Positions 1 through 7,318 of a stretch of 14,938 nt of DNA are shown one piece after another. The notes under the pieces were generated by a model, which did no database searches, was not told the origin of the DNA, and saw nothing but the letters and a program-made list of their open reading frames with translations. The stretch lies in the NCBI GenBank assembly GCA_023427575.1, contig JAEZAY010000171.1, positions 1 to 14,938 of the forward strand, in the 5' to 3' direction. Position 1 is the first letter of the stretch; each line of letters begins with the position of its first letter. Both the position numbers and the translations under genes were made by a program. The DNA comes from Bacteroidota bacterium. GTDB taxonomy: Bacteria; Bacteroidota; Bacteroidia; Chitinophagales; Chitinophagaceae.

Positions 1-2
1 GC

Positions 3-40
3 TATAACCGAATTTACGGGCAATTGAATACCCCGTTATA
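3..40. repeat. Small inverted repeat downstream of recX
   Basis: TATAAC at 3-8 is complementary to GTTATA at 35-40. Alternatively ACGGG at 16-20 pairs with CCCGT at 32-36. The two pairings overlap at 35-36, so only one can form at a time. On the minus strand this lies just after the recX stop and could be a weak 3' hairpin. However, the T-rich stretch precedes the hairpin rather than following it, so it is not a standard intrinsic terminator. Confidence 0.25.
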
Positions 41-64
41 AAAAAGAAATTAAAATCTTTTACC

Positions 65-532
65 CTACTTTCTGGAGTGTATCAGCTCCATTACGCGGCT
101 TCTTTCATATCCTTTTCGAATCAGGTAATCAGTTAGTTTTCGCTTTTTTGATAAAGGATCTTCTTTCTCCAGTAAATCTGATTTATCCTGATACAATCTG
201 GTCAGCGTTTGTTCATAATCTTCGGCTGATATTGACTTCAATGCTTTGTTGATACAGTAAGCACTTACCCTTTTTTGTTTCAGTTCGTATTCAATTTTTA
301 CCTTTCCCCATTTCTTCATTCTGAATTTTCCGCCCGCAAATTGCAGTGCGAAACGTTCTTCATTCAGATAATCTTCTTCAATAAGTTTGGAAATCAGTTC
401 TTCAACATCCCGTTTCCAAACTCCCATTCCGTATAGTTTTTCTTTCACTTCCTGGTGACACCGTTCCTGATAGGCGCAATAATGTTTTATCTTCTGCCAG
501 GCCTGCTCTTTTGTAATGGATGTTCTAAACAC
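65..532 (-). CDS. recX: RecX-family regulatory protein
   Basis: RecX proteins bind RecA filaments and modulate recombination and the SOS response in the cytoplasm. The 155-aa product is all-helical in character, with the three-repeat RecX layout. The first repeat is near residues 14-52 (Y21, then CHQEVKEKL), the second near 53-100 (DYLNEERFA, then a basic KKWGKVKIEYEL stretch), and the third near 127-152 (KRKLTDYLIRKGYER). Length is typical of the family. The start is a GTG at 532-530; no in-frame ATG lies nearby that would keep the first repeat, and no clear Shine-Dalgarno is seen. It lies 79 bases downstream of the protease gene on the same strand, so co-transcription is plausible. The recA gene is not in the window. 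Confidence 0.85.
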   Translation of the reverse strand: MFRTSITKEQAWQKIKHYCAYQERCHQEVKEKLYGMGVWKRDVEELISKLIEEDYLNEERFALQFAGGKFRMKKWGKVKIEYELKQKRVSAYCINKALKSISAEDYEQTLTRLYQDKSDLLEKEDPLSKKRKLTDYLIRKGYERSRVMELIHSRK

Positions 533-611
533 TGAAACAATTTATGCTTTAGTTACCGCCATAATCAGGAGGTAACTTTCAAATTATAAACAAATCCCGA
601 ATTCAAAAAAG

Positions 612-1712
612 CTATTCTTCCAGACCCGGAATGCAGCCAAACTGTTCAATCAGAAAATCGTCGTAATAATCGGCCTGTTTAAACAGTTTCTCCAGCAGGC
701 GGGTTCCGCTTTCGCGGGTAATATCGAGGTCGTACAGAATTCCCGACAAAATAATATTCTGATTTACGCAGCTTAATACCAAACCGCTTGCCTGAAAATT
801 TTCATGTAATAAGAATGCATAAAGCTCCCTGATTCGGGAAGCATCGCGCGGAAGCTGACATAAATACGCATCCCCGGTAATAAAATAATTTTCGGGATTG
901 TATGAAATTTTAATTTTAGCGCTTCCCTCTTTTACTTCCCATCGATTGTTTCCTTCTCTTGCAATCCGGATATCTTTGCCCAGATCCTTCAGGATCTCCT
1001 CAATGGTACGGGCAACTCCCGCCGGAATCATTTCCTTTTCCGGAACTTTCGGAAGCTTTACCTCCGTACCACAGGAAGGGCAATATTTTTCCGAATCTAT
1101 ATTGGATGGAATTACGAGGAAATCGCAGCTGGGGCACCGGGTCGCCGGCGTACTTCTATAGGGATAATAAAGTTCCAGCGCGGTTTTTAGGTCGCGAACC
1201 GGAAGCGCAAATCCAAGGTTATCTCCTCCCCGGATTATAAAAGTGTTCACCCCGATAATTTCTCCTTTCTCATTTACAAGGGGGCCACCGCTGTTTCCCG
1301 GATTTATAGCCGCATCAATTTGAATAAACTGCATTCCCTGCCGAACCCGGTCAACTTTTGAAATTACACCCTGGGTTGCGGTATAATTTAATCCGAAGGG
1401 ATGGCCGATGGCAATTACTTCATCGCCGTCTTTTAAATCATTGTAAGAACCCAGTTTTAAGTGGGGAAGTTCGGTTATCCCCGGAGCCTGTACAAAAGCC
1501 AGATCATGTTTTTTATCGGTGTACCATACCCGTGAGATCATTTTATGAAAATTTTTACCGCTGATGCTTACTTCCGCGAATTGCCCCACCACATGTTCGT
1601 TGGTAACAATCAAATCATAATCTTTTAGATAGAATCCGGTACCCGAACCTCCCTTGGTGGCAATCTGGATAATCCCCGGCTGAAAACTTTCTATGATCTC
1701 CTGAAACTCCAT
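612..1712 (-). CDS. Cytosolic trypsin-like serine protease with zinc ribbon and YbjN-like C-terminal domain
   Basis: The first 185 residues form an HtrA/Deg-like chymotrypsin-fold protease with a complete triad: His40 (TNEHVV), Asp70 (KKHDLAF) and Ser141 (GNSGGPLV). No signal peptide or membrane segment precedes it and no PDZ domain follows, unlike periplasmic DegP/DegQ. Residues 193-214 carry two CPSC knuckles (C193/C196 and C211/C214), a probable zinc ribbon. Residues about 230-358 have a helix, beta-strands, helix, strands, helix order resembling YbjN or type III secretion chaperone-like folds; this assignment is by eye. The ATG at 1712-1710 overlaps the stop of the upstream gene in the sequence TAATG, so translation is probably coupled. 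The product is therefore likely a cytoplasmic protease working with the upstream protein. The protease assignment is firm; the substrate is unknown. Confidence 0.88.
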   Translation of the reverse strand: MEFQEIIESFQPGIIQIATKGGSGTGFYLKDYDLIVTNEHVVGQFAEVSISGKNFHKMISRVWYTDKKHDLAFVQAPGITELPHLKLGSYNDLKDGDEVIAIGHPFGLNYTATQGVISKVDRVRQGMQFIQIDAAINPGNSGGPLVNEKGEIIGVNTFIIRGGDNLGFALPVRDLKTALELYYPYRSTPATRCPSCDFLVIPSNIDSEKYCPSCGTEVKLPKVPEKEMIPAGVARTIEEILKDLGKDIRIAREGNNRWEVKEGSAKIKISYNPENYFITGDAYLCQLPRDASRIRELYAFLLHENFQASGLVLSCVNQNIILSGILYDLDITRESGTRLLEKLFKQADYYDDFLIEQFGCIPGLEE

Positions 1713-3133
1713 TATACGTTCAGATTTAAAGCGGCCACTTCATTGCAAAAGCTAAGGTTAAAATCCGTGATGGAAGTAAACCGCAGCCTGGTACTGTTAA
1801 ACTCCAGTTTTGGATATTTGGGTTTCCAGGTATTTACGATTCCCCGAATCTCTTCCACAATTTCTTCGTCCATAAACTGGTTTGATTCCGCATTATAATA
1901 ATCCGGCGCAAATCCCAGCTCCCTGAAATATTCACCGTGATTTATCCGCATGAACAATTGCAGCAATGCCGTAACAGGCCCCGGCAAGCTGTATGAAAAA
2001 TGGTTGTACGTCATGCCATATTCCATTACCACATTTGCGATGCTCCGGTAATTATTATCCCGATACCAGTACATGCTCTGCACCGCATTCTGGATCGAAT
2101 CGGCAACTGATTTATGATTTTCGGGCGATACAATGGAAAATGTATTTTTTGAGCGGAAGAAATAAGGATATACCTCTTCCCTGGTTTTTTCTTTTAGCTG
2201 AATCAGGCCTTCAATCATTTCAGTGTTTTTTTCGGAAGCCGGCCGATCGTCTTTTTTAAAATATTTATTGACAACTTTTTCCAGTTCGTTTAATAATTTT
2301 CCCTCTGGCGTAATCAGGTAATCGATCCGGAATGCAAGGGTCAGAATCAGGTATGAAATTCCCCCCGAAAATTTCTCGGGGTCAAGTTCTTCCACTGTTT
2401 TCAGCGTTTCTTCCAGCCATTTCATCATATAGCGGAACCGGATCTCTTTTTCCGCCACCGGCATTTCGGTAATATGTTCCGTATCTATCGGAATCAGGCT
2501 TGCAAATTCCTGTACCAGCAAGTCGTCCTGTTTATCGGCCCGGGTTGCCAGCTCCCTTAATCCAAAGTAGAGTTTGTTCGGATTGGCCGTATTCAGATCC
2601 GAGTCGAAGCGAATGCACAAACGGTCCTGGCTAAGCGCAAATCGCGAATAGTAAAGGTGGAAATTCAGCTCCAGAAGCTTGCGCATCACCGGAATGCTCT
2701 GTACCGGCATGCTGGCAATTCCGGCTTCCACATAAACATTATTATGATTGAACCGCCCATGAATGATTTTGGAACCCTGAAAAATCTCAAAAGTTCCTTC
2801 TTCTCCTTTCCTTTCATAGCTGACATTCTGCAGTTCGTCGTCGCGCAGGTATTCAAAAAAAGCGTCCAGGCTTTCAAGGTATTTTTGCTGTCTGAAAAAA
2901 GAATCCGCCTGGTTCCATTTGTTGACCTTCTCTACCGATTTATTATTATCAGAGTAGCGCCCGAAACGAATTCCGGGATCTACTTTTAAAACCTTCTTCT
3001 TTTTAAAGAATTTGTAAAACACCATAGTTAATTGATCAGGCAATGGATATGCCAGAAGGCCCTGTATCAGGTAAGTCGATTCTTCCGGTTTTCCATTTAT
3101 CCTTAAATCTACTGCTAAAATATTTTCCTTCAT
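1712..3133 (-). CDS. Protein of unknown function with YbjN-like domain, partner of the protease
   Basis: This 473-aa soluble protein has no signal peptide or membrane segment. Residues about 75-210 have the same helix/strand order as the C-terminal domain of the downstream protease. Residues 153-210 align without gaps to protease residues 301-358, with 12 identities including LL..NF at the start and AD..DD.L...F at the end. Residues about 225-473 are mostly helical and acidic with many aromatics (for example YWYRDNNYRS near 355), and I recognise no family there. A longer frame begins at a TTG (3151), but ATG 3133 is preferred because it gives a normal start and the protein then begins MKENILAVDL. 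The gene is first in an apparent operon and its stop overlaps the protease start by one base. The inference is that it is an adaptor, inhibitor or substrate receptor for the protease. Confidence 0.7.
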   Translation of the reverse strand: MKENILAVDLRINGKPEESTYLIQGLLAYPLPDQLTMVFYKFFKKKKVLKVDPGIRFGRYSDNNKSVEKVNKWNQADSFFRQQKYLESLDAFFEYLRDDELQNVSYERKGEEGTFEIFQGSKIIHGRFNHNNVYVEAGIASMPVQSIPVMRKLLELNFHLYYSRFALSQDRLCIRFDSDLNTANPNKLYFGLRELATRADKQDDLLVQEFASLIPIDTEHITEMPVAEKEIRFRYMMKWLEETLKTVEELDPEKFSGGISYLILTLAFRIDYLITPEGKLLNELEKVVNKYFKKDDRPASEKNTEMIEGLIQLKEKTREEVYPYFFRSKNTFSIVSPENHKSVADSIQNAVQSMYWYRDNNYRSIANVVMEYGMTYNHFSYSLPGPVTALLQLFMRINHGEYFRELGFAPDYYNAESNQFMDEEIVEEIRGIVNTWKPKYPKLEFNSTRLRFTSITDFNLSFCNEVAALNLNV

Positions 3134-3158
3134 AAACCGGAAAGTTTTCAAAGCCAGA

Positions 3159-3172
3159 TTCCGGATCCGGAA
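3159..3172. repeat. 14-base perfect palindrome in a divergent intergenic region
   Basis: TTCCGGATCCGGAA is a perfect palindrome lying 26 bases upstream of the ATG of the 473-aa protein gene, and on the other side of the intergenic region from dnaN. Another CCGGAA lies close by at 3138-3143. It could be an operator or a short hairpin in the leader. A palindrome of this length is expected about once by chance in a window this size, so the position is the only supporting argument. Confidence 0.3.
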
Positions 3173-3266
3173 CCTGCCATGGGGCCGGGGCTGAAAATTC
3201 CGCTAAGTCGGGTGCGAAGCATAAAACAGAAATCCAATTTCACGGCATAGTAGTCTAAAATTTCTG

Positions 3267-3274
3267 TACGTTTG
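3267..3274 (+). promoter_or_regulatory. Candidate dnaN promoter, -7 element
   Basis: TACGTTTG matches the Bacteroidota -7 consensus TAnnTTTG exactly and lies 25 bases before the dnaN ATG. No clean -33 TTG is seen at the usual spacing. An 8-base inverted repeat (ACAGAAAT at 3226-3233 and ATTTCTGT at 3260-3267) abuts the element and could mark an operator, though such repeats are frequent by chance. Confidence 0.5.
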
Positions 3275-3299
3275 CTGAAATACAATTAACCCTATTTGC

Positions 3300-4415
3300 A
3301 TGAAGTTCATTGTTTCTTCTTCGGTTTTATTAAAGCAATTACAGCAGATCAACGGAGTTATCAATGCCAATACTGTTTTACCGATACTGGAAGATTTTCT
3401 TTTTGAGGTAGAGCAGAACCGGCTAACGGTTGTTGCCACCGATCTGGAAACGGTGATGAAGATCCAGATGGAAGTGGAAGCAAAAGAAACGGGCCGGATC
3501 TGTATCCCCGCAAAAATTCTGATGGATTCCTTAAAGAATCTTCCCGATCAGCCGCTCACTTTTAATATCGATAAAAACTTCGCGGTTGAAATTACCAGTG
3601 ACAACGGCAAGTACAAGGTGATGGGCGAAAATCCGGATAACTTTCCGAAGGAACCCGCTGCCGACGATACCAACTCCTTTACCATCCTTTCCAGTGCATT
3701 GGTAACGGCTATCAATAAAACCATATTTGCGGTTAGCAGCGATGATCTTCGTCCGGCAATGAGGGGAGTATATTTTGAAATGGACCCGAAAGGCATTCAG
3801 TTCGTTGCCACGGATGCGCATCGTCTGGTAAGGTATAAAAGAACCGATGTAAGCTGTCCGAATACAGAATCGCTCATCGTTCCAAAAAAGCCGCTGAATC
3901 TCTTAAAATCGGCTCTTCCTGCGAATAATGACGAGCTTACGATCAGTTACAACAGCATTCTTCTGTTCGTTACCCATGGCACTACCAGCATGAGCTGCCG
4001 CCTGATCGACGCGCGTTTCCCCGATTATAAAGTGGTGATTCCGGGCGATAATCCGTACAGGTTAACGGTTTCAAAGGCTGATTTCCAGAGCGCCTTGCGC
4101 CGGGTTAGCATTTTCAGTAATAAAAGCACCAATCAGGTGGTGCTGAATATTTCCGGCAGCGAACTGCAACTGGCGGCTCAGGACATTGATTTTTCTTTTG
4201 AAGGCAACGAAAGAATGAAATGTCAGTACAATGGCGAAGATCTGCAGATTGCCTTTAACGCCAGGTTCCTGATCGAAATGCTGAATGCGGCCGAAACCGA
4301 AGAGATCAATATAGAGCTTTCCACACCCACCCGTGCGGGAATCATCCGCCCCGGAGAGAAGGAAGAAAATGAAGACCTTCTGATGCTGGTTATGCCGTTG
4401 ATGCTGAATGTTTAA
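3300..4415 (+). CDS. dnaN: DNA polymerase III beta subunit (sliding clamp)
   Basis: The beta clamp encircles DNA as a dimer and tethers the replicative polymerase and repair proteins. The 371-aa length is normal, and three clamp-fold domains can be followed: residues 1-120 (VLPIL near 26-30, ATDLET at 46-51), 128-250 (RPAMRGVYF at 151-159, FVATDAHRL at 168-176, DARFPDY at 237-243) and 254-371. The C-terminus LMPL-like segment (VMPLMLNV, 364-371) corresponds to the end that helps form the peptide-binding cleft. The ATG start is supported by the usual N-terminal MKF.V sequence and by a TAnnTTTG element 25 bases upstream. The gene stands apart from dnaA in this window and diverges from the protease operon. 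Confidence 0.97.
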   Translation: MKFIVSSSVLLKQLQQINGVINANTVLPILEDFLFEVEQNRLTVVATDLETVMKIQMEVEAKETGRICIPAKILMDSLKNLPDQPLTFNIDKNFAVEITSDNGKYKVMGENPDNFPKEPAADDTNSFTILSSALVTAINKTIFAVSSDDLRPAMRGVYFEMDPKGIQFVATDAHRLVRYKRTDVSCPNTESLIVPKKPLNLLKSALPANNDELTISYNSILLFVTHGTTSMSCRLIDARFPDYKVVIPGDNPYRLTVSKADFQSALRRVSIFSNKSTNQVVLNISGSELQLAAQDIDFSFEGNERMKCQYNGEDLQIAFNARFLIEMLNAAETEEINIELSTPTRAGIIRPGEKEENEDLLMLVMPLMLNV

Positions 4416-4481
4416 AACAATGCGGCCTTTCGCTACCTTTAGGCCAGGCTGATTTCGTTGAATCGCTGGTTGGCCTCGATT

Positions 4482-4898
4482 ATGGAATTTGTTCAACTTC
4501 GGACTTACGATACATATATTCCGGCCAGTCTGGTTTTGCAAAGACTGGAAGCGGAGGGGATCAGGGCCTACCTGCAGGACGAGTTTACCGTTACGGCCGA
4601 TCCCATTCTTACCAATGCCATCGGCGGCATTAAACTGATGGTTTTTGCCGCCCAGGCCAACAGGGCCCGCGATTTATTGGGCGAGTACGAAAAATCCTAC
4701 CGCGAATCGGCCCGCTGCCCTTCCTGCTTTTCGCACAATATCAGCTTTCTGCCCAGCTCCAGTGCAAGCAACCGCTTCACTGCCATTCTCACCTGGCTTT
4801 TTGGAAACTACGCCATTTCCGCGGAGAAGGAGTATTGTTGCGCCGATTGTGGATTCCGGTTTGAAAATCCCGATTATCCGTTCCAAAGCGAAGATTAG
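4482..4898 (+). CDS. DUF2007-like protein with C-terminal zinc ribbon
   Basis: The first 70 residues of this 138-aa protein resemble the DUF2007 family (putative signal-transducing, ferredoxin-like fold): a strand, a helix with PASLVLQRLEAEGI, then YLQDE and a second alpha/beta unit ending in a helix (ANRARDLLGEYE). Function in this family is not established. The C-terminal part has CPSC (79-82) and CCADC (119-123) pairs separated by 36-37 residues, with a hydrophobic stretch around 99-113 between them; this may be a zinc ribbon interrupted by an insertion. The ATG at 4482 is chosen over an in-frame TTG at 4458, because the family begins close to this methionine. It follows dnaN by 66 bases on the same strand; a 5-base inverted repeat (GGCCT/AGGCC) lies in the gap. 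It may be co-transcribed with dnaN. Confidence 0.72.
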   Translation: MEFVQLRTYDTYIPASLVLQRLEAEGIRAYLQDEFTVTADPILTNAIGGIKLMVFAAQANRARDLLGEYEKSYRESARCPSCFSHNISFLPSSSASNRFTAILTWLFGNYAISAEKEYCCADCGFRFENPDYPFQSED

Positions 4899-4949
4899 CT
4901 TCGACGCAATTGAATTGGCATGCTAAAGAGGATTTTGTAATTTTCAGAT

Positions 4950-5768
4950 ATGGAATCTTTCATGAATTTCTGGGAGCATATTTCCAGTGCGGAGCGGGTA
5001 ATATTTGTGCTTGGCGGAATGCTGTTTTTCTGGATCCTGGAAGGCTACTACTCACTGTTTCGGTTTCAGTATAAGCGATACCGGCATGCGGGTATAAACC
5101 TGGTATTTCTTGCATTTACCCTGGTTCTAAACCTGATCTTCGGTTTTACTACCGTTCTGATCTGTACCTGGGTGATGAAAGCCGATTTCGGATTACTGAA
5201 CTGGCTGGACGCGCCCTTATGGGTCAGCGTTATTGCAGGTCTGCTGTTTATGGATTTTTTCGGCCAGTATGCACCGCATGTAATGATGCACCGTTTTAAA
5301 TGGATGTGGAAATTTCATATGGTGCACCACAGCGATACAAAAGTGGATGTAACCACCGGCACCCGCCATCACCCCGGTGAGTGGCTGTTCAGGGAATTTT
5401 CAACCATCATCGGCATCCTGCTGATTGGTGTACCGGTGGGATTGTACTTTTTGTACCGGAGCATGGCAGCCCTGTTCACCCATTTTAATCATGCCAATAT
5501 CCGGGTGCCCCTCTGGCTCGATAAGCCCATCAGCTGGGTTTTTGTTTCTCCCAACATGCATAAGGCGCATCACCATTACCAGCGTCCGCTTACCGATACC
5601 AATTACAGCAATATATTTTCCATCTGGGACCGTCTCTTCGGAACCTTCGCATATGTTGATCCGAAAGACCTGCGCTATGGGTTGGATGTGCTCGAGGATT
5701 CCACCGATGAAGATCTGAACTACCAGATGCGGATTCCATTCAACAAAAATATCAAGACGGATTATTAG
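4950..5768 (+). CDS. Fatty acid hydroxylase / sterol desaturase family membrane protein
   Basis: Members of this family are membrane di-iron enzymes that hydroxylate or desaturate lipid substrates. The 272-aa protein has hydrophobic segments near residues 15-32, 48-75, 90-105 and 150-170. The histidine clusters expected for the di-iron site are present: H110-x3-H114, H123-x2-HH (126-127), HH 140-141, H178/H181 and H204-x2-HHH (207-209). The sequence therefore looks catalytically intact. Substrate cannot be read from sequence; hydroxylation of an acyl chain or carotenoid-like lipid is possible. The start is ATG 4950, with a second ATG at 4962 also possible. A TTG (4915-4917) and a near-consensus TAATTTTC (4938-4945) spaced by 20 bases lie just upstream, so a short or leaderless transcript is possible. 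Kdo cytidylyltransferase follows 48 bases later on the same strand. Confidence 0.85.
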   Translation: MESFMNFWEHISSAERVIFVLGGMLFFWILEGYYSLFRFQYKRYRHAGINLVFLAFTLVLNLIFGFTTVLICTWVMKADFGLLNWLDAPLWVSVIAGLLFMDFFGQYAPHVMMHRFKWMWKFHMVHHSDTKVDVTTGTRHHPGEWLFREFSTIIGILLIGVPVGLYFLYRSMAALFTHFNHANIRVPLWLDKPISWVFVSPNMHKAHHHYQRPLTDTNYSNIFSIWDRLFGTFAYVDPKDLRYGLDVLEDSTDEDLNYQMRIPFNKNIKTDY

Positions 5769-5792
5769 CACCGGCGATCCTGATTCAAATAG

Positions 5793-5800
5793 TATTTTTG
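5793..5800 (+). promoter_or_regulatory. Candidate kdsB promoter, -7 element
   Basis: TATTTTTG fits TAnnTTTG exactly and lies 16 bases before the kdsB ATG. No convincing -33 element is visible, so the call rests on the -7 match and position. It would give kdsB its own transcript apart from the upstream desaturase gene. Confidence 0.4.
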
Positions 5801-5816
5801 CTTTCAAACTGAAGGC

Positions 5817-6536
5817 ATGAAAATAATTGCGATGATCCCTGCCCGTTATGCCGCAACCCGTTTCCCGGCTAAGCTGATGCAGAAACTGGGCGATAAAACC
5901 GTTATTCGCCATACTTACGATAATACAATGGCCACCGGTTTGTTCAGCGATGTGGTGGTGGTTACAGACAGCGAAATTATTTTCGATGAAATTGTCTCAA
6001 ATGGAGGGAAGGCGATCCGGAGTAAAAATGAACATGAAAGCGGCAGCGACCGGATTGCAGAAGCCGCGGCGGATCTGGATGTTGATATTATCGTGAATGT
6101 GCAGGGTGACGAACCCTTTGTTCGCGCCAGGCCAATTTCCGATCTTCTTCAGGCTTTTTCCGATCCTGCAGTGCAGGTGGCTTCGCTGATGCAGGAATTA
6201 ACCGATCCCGCCCTGGTGGATGATTCCAATTACGTTAAAGTGGCGGTAGACAAAAACATGGATTCTCTTTTGTTCAGCCGCAGCCGGATTCCTTACCACC
6301 GTAATTTGGAAATACAACCGGTGTACTACGAACATAAAGGAGTGTATGCATTCCGTAAACAGGCTTTGCTGAATTTCACTGCATGGCCAATGACCCCGCT
6401 TGAGCTGGCCGAAAAAGTGGAATGCCTTCGCTATCTTGAAAATGGAGTTCGGTTACGGATGGTGGTTACCGATTATATGGGCATCGAAATCGATACGCCT
6501 GAAGACCTTGAAAACGCTGAAAAATTAATGCGCTAA
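5817..6536 (+). CDS. kdsB: 3-deoxy-manno-octulosonate cytidylyltransferase (CMP-KDO synthetase)
   Basis: The enzyme couples CTP and KDO to make CMP-KDO, the activated sugar for inner-core lipopolysaccharide, in the cytoplasm. The 239-aa product shows the diagnostic nucleotide-binding start IPARYAATRFPAKL (7-20), the HESGSDRI motif (73-80), VNVQGDEP (94-100, with the metal-binding Asp98), the SRSRIPY segment (154-160), the YEHKGVYAFR segment (171-180), the EKVECLRYLENG segment (199-210) and the terminal GIEIDTPEDL (222-231) with a second acidic metal ligand. Length is slightly short but normal. The ATG at 5817 is right at the conserved N-terminus. The other KDO genes (kdsA, kdsC, waaA) are not in the window, so it is not in a local pathway cluster. 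Confidence 0.95.
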   Translation: MKIIAMIPARYAATRFPAKLMQKLGDKTVIRHTYDNTMATGLFSDVVVVTDSEIIFDEIVSNGGKAIRSKNEHESGSDRIAEAAADLDVDIIVNVQGDEPFVRARPISDLLQAFSDPAVQVASLMQELTDPALVDDSNYVKVAVDKNMDSLLFSRSRIPYHRNLEIQPVYYEHKGVYAFRKQALLNFTAWPMTPLELAEKVECLRYLENGVRLRMVVTDYMGIEIDTPEDLENAEKLMR

Positions 6537-6587
6537 AGACCAAGACCCGCAGAATCCGGCATTCTAAACATGTTTGTCCGGATACAT

Positions 6588-6613
6588 ATTCCCAGGGCCC
6601 GGAAAAAATCCGT
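6588..6613 (+). repeat. Degenerate intergenic repeat, copy A
   Basis: Starting at ATTCCC and ending at AATCCGT, this 26-base stretch matches 14860-14886 except for two substitutions and one extra T in the other copy. A TGTC lies 9 bases upstream (6575-6578), as a TGTC does in copy B at slightly larger spacing. It sits between the convergent kdsB and lipoprotein genes. TCCGG at 6577-6581 can pair with CCGGA at 6599-6603. Confidence 0.5.
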
Positions 6614-6626
6614 GATTACCGCCGTA

Positions 6627-7232
6627 TCAGGGTTCGACGGGCCCAAAAAACCCTTTGTATTTGCCGCCGGTCAGCACTTTCTTTTCATTGTTATCATTGT
6701 AAAGATTGCAGTTAAAAACAGCTTCAATCAAAACATAGTAGTTCCCGTTTCCATCATGGGCATCGTTGGCGCTTTTGATTTCAAATACACTTCCAGACTG
6801 ATCACCGGAGGAAGCCACCGTACTCCACTCATTGCCCTGGGCATCGAGCCACGCAATCCGGATTCCGGAATCTACATCGGCATAATTGTACAGCCCGGGA
6901 CTAAAGAATGCCTTAAGCGTTGCGGGTGTGGCGTTTTCAAAATCGGGGAATACTCCTTTAGATATGATCAGACCCGTGCCATTAACGGCCTCATTTATTA
7001 CCGCCGACAGCAACTCCGGATCGGCATCGCTTGAAGTGGCAGTAAAAAAGTTGGTATCGTCATTGCCGGTTACCTTTTCGCTGAAACTTTGTCCCCCGAT
7101 TACTGCAGAATAATATGCCTGCGCATCTTCATTGTCGGGTGGTGGCACCGTTTCCAGGTCGCCGGTAATTTCTTTCTGGCAGGAGATCAGACAGGGTACT
7201 ATTAAAGCAAGGAATAGATACTTTAACTTCAT
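6627..7232 (-). CDS. Small lipoprotein, possibly DUF6252-like
   Basis: The 201-aa protein begins MKLKYLFLALIVPCLISC, a classic type II signal peptide with lipobox LISC and acylated Cys18, so it is probably anchored in the inner or outer membrane. The mature part has an acidic, proline-rich linker (residues 25-37). It is followed by a beta-rich domain with a repeated pattern (VIGGQSFSEKV near 44, IRIAWLDAQG near 124 and VFNCNLYNDN near 172) ending GGKYKGFFG. This pattern resembles the small DUF6252-type lipoproteins common in Bacteroidota, but the family assignment is tentative and the function unknown. A frame starting 96 bases further upstream (7328) would run into the neighbouring gene; ATG 7232 is chosen because the signal peptide begins there. 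It uses a TGA stop. It is convergent with kdsB and divergent from the quinone oxidoreductase. Confidence 0.75.
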   Translation of the reverse strand: MKLKYLFLALIVPCLISCQKEITGDLETVPPPDNEDAQAYYSAVIGGQSFSEKVTGNDDTNFFTATSSDADPELLSAVINEAVNGTGLIISKGVFPDFENATPATLKAFFSPGLYNYADVDSGIRIAWLDAQGNEWSTVASSGDQSGSVFEIKSANDAHDGNGNYYVLIEAVFNCNLYNDNNEKKVLTGGKYKGFFGPVEP

Positions 7233-7250
7233 GGGAATCTTTTTGAAATT

Positions 7251-7258
7251 CAAATTTA
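7251..7258 (-). promoter_or_regulatory. Candidate promoter for the lipoprotein, -7 element
   Basis: Read on the minus strand this is TAAATTTG, an exact TAnnTTTG match, 18 bases upstream of the lipoprotein ATG. No clear -33 TTG is seen. The 86-base divergent gap also carries a TATATAAT stretch (7304-7311) ahead of the quinone oxidoreductase. Confidence 0.35.
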
Positions 7259-7318
7259 ATTCTTTGTTCACAGCACTGGCACAGGTTTCATAATCTACAG
7301 CACTATATAATTTTTTGA

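Noticed and set aside
3..40. Intrinsic terminator after recX
   Set aside because: The hairpin is weak and the T-rich stretch precedes it on the transcribed strand instead of following it.
4071..4541. Long open antisense frame overlapping dnaN
   Set aside because: The dnaN product is unmistakable on the plus strand. The antisense protein has no recognisable domain and no start signal, so it is a shadow of the codon pattern.
5400..5912. Long antisense frame across the desaturase and kdsB
   Set aside because: It runs opposite to two well-recognised genes, crosses their boundary and shows no motif.
6570..7034. Plus-strand open frame opposite the lipoprotein
   Set aside because: The lipoprotein on the minus strand has a clear lipobox and phylum-typical composition; the opposite frame has no domain.
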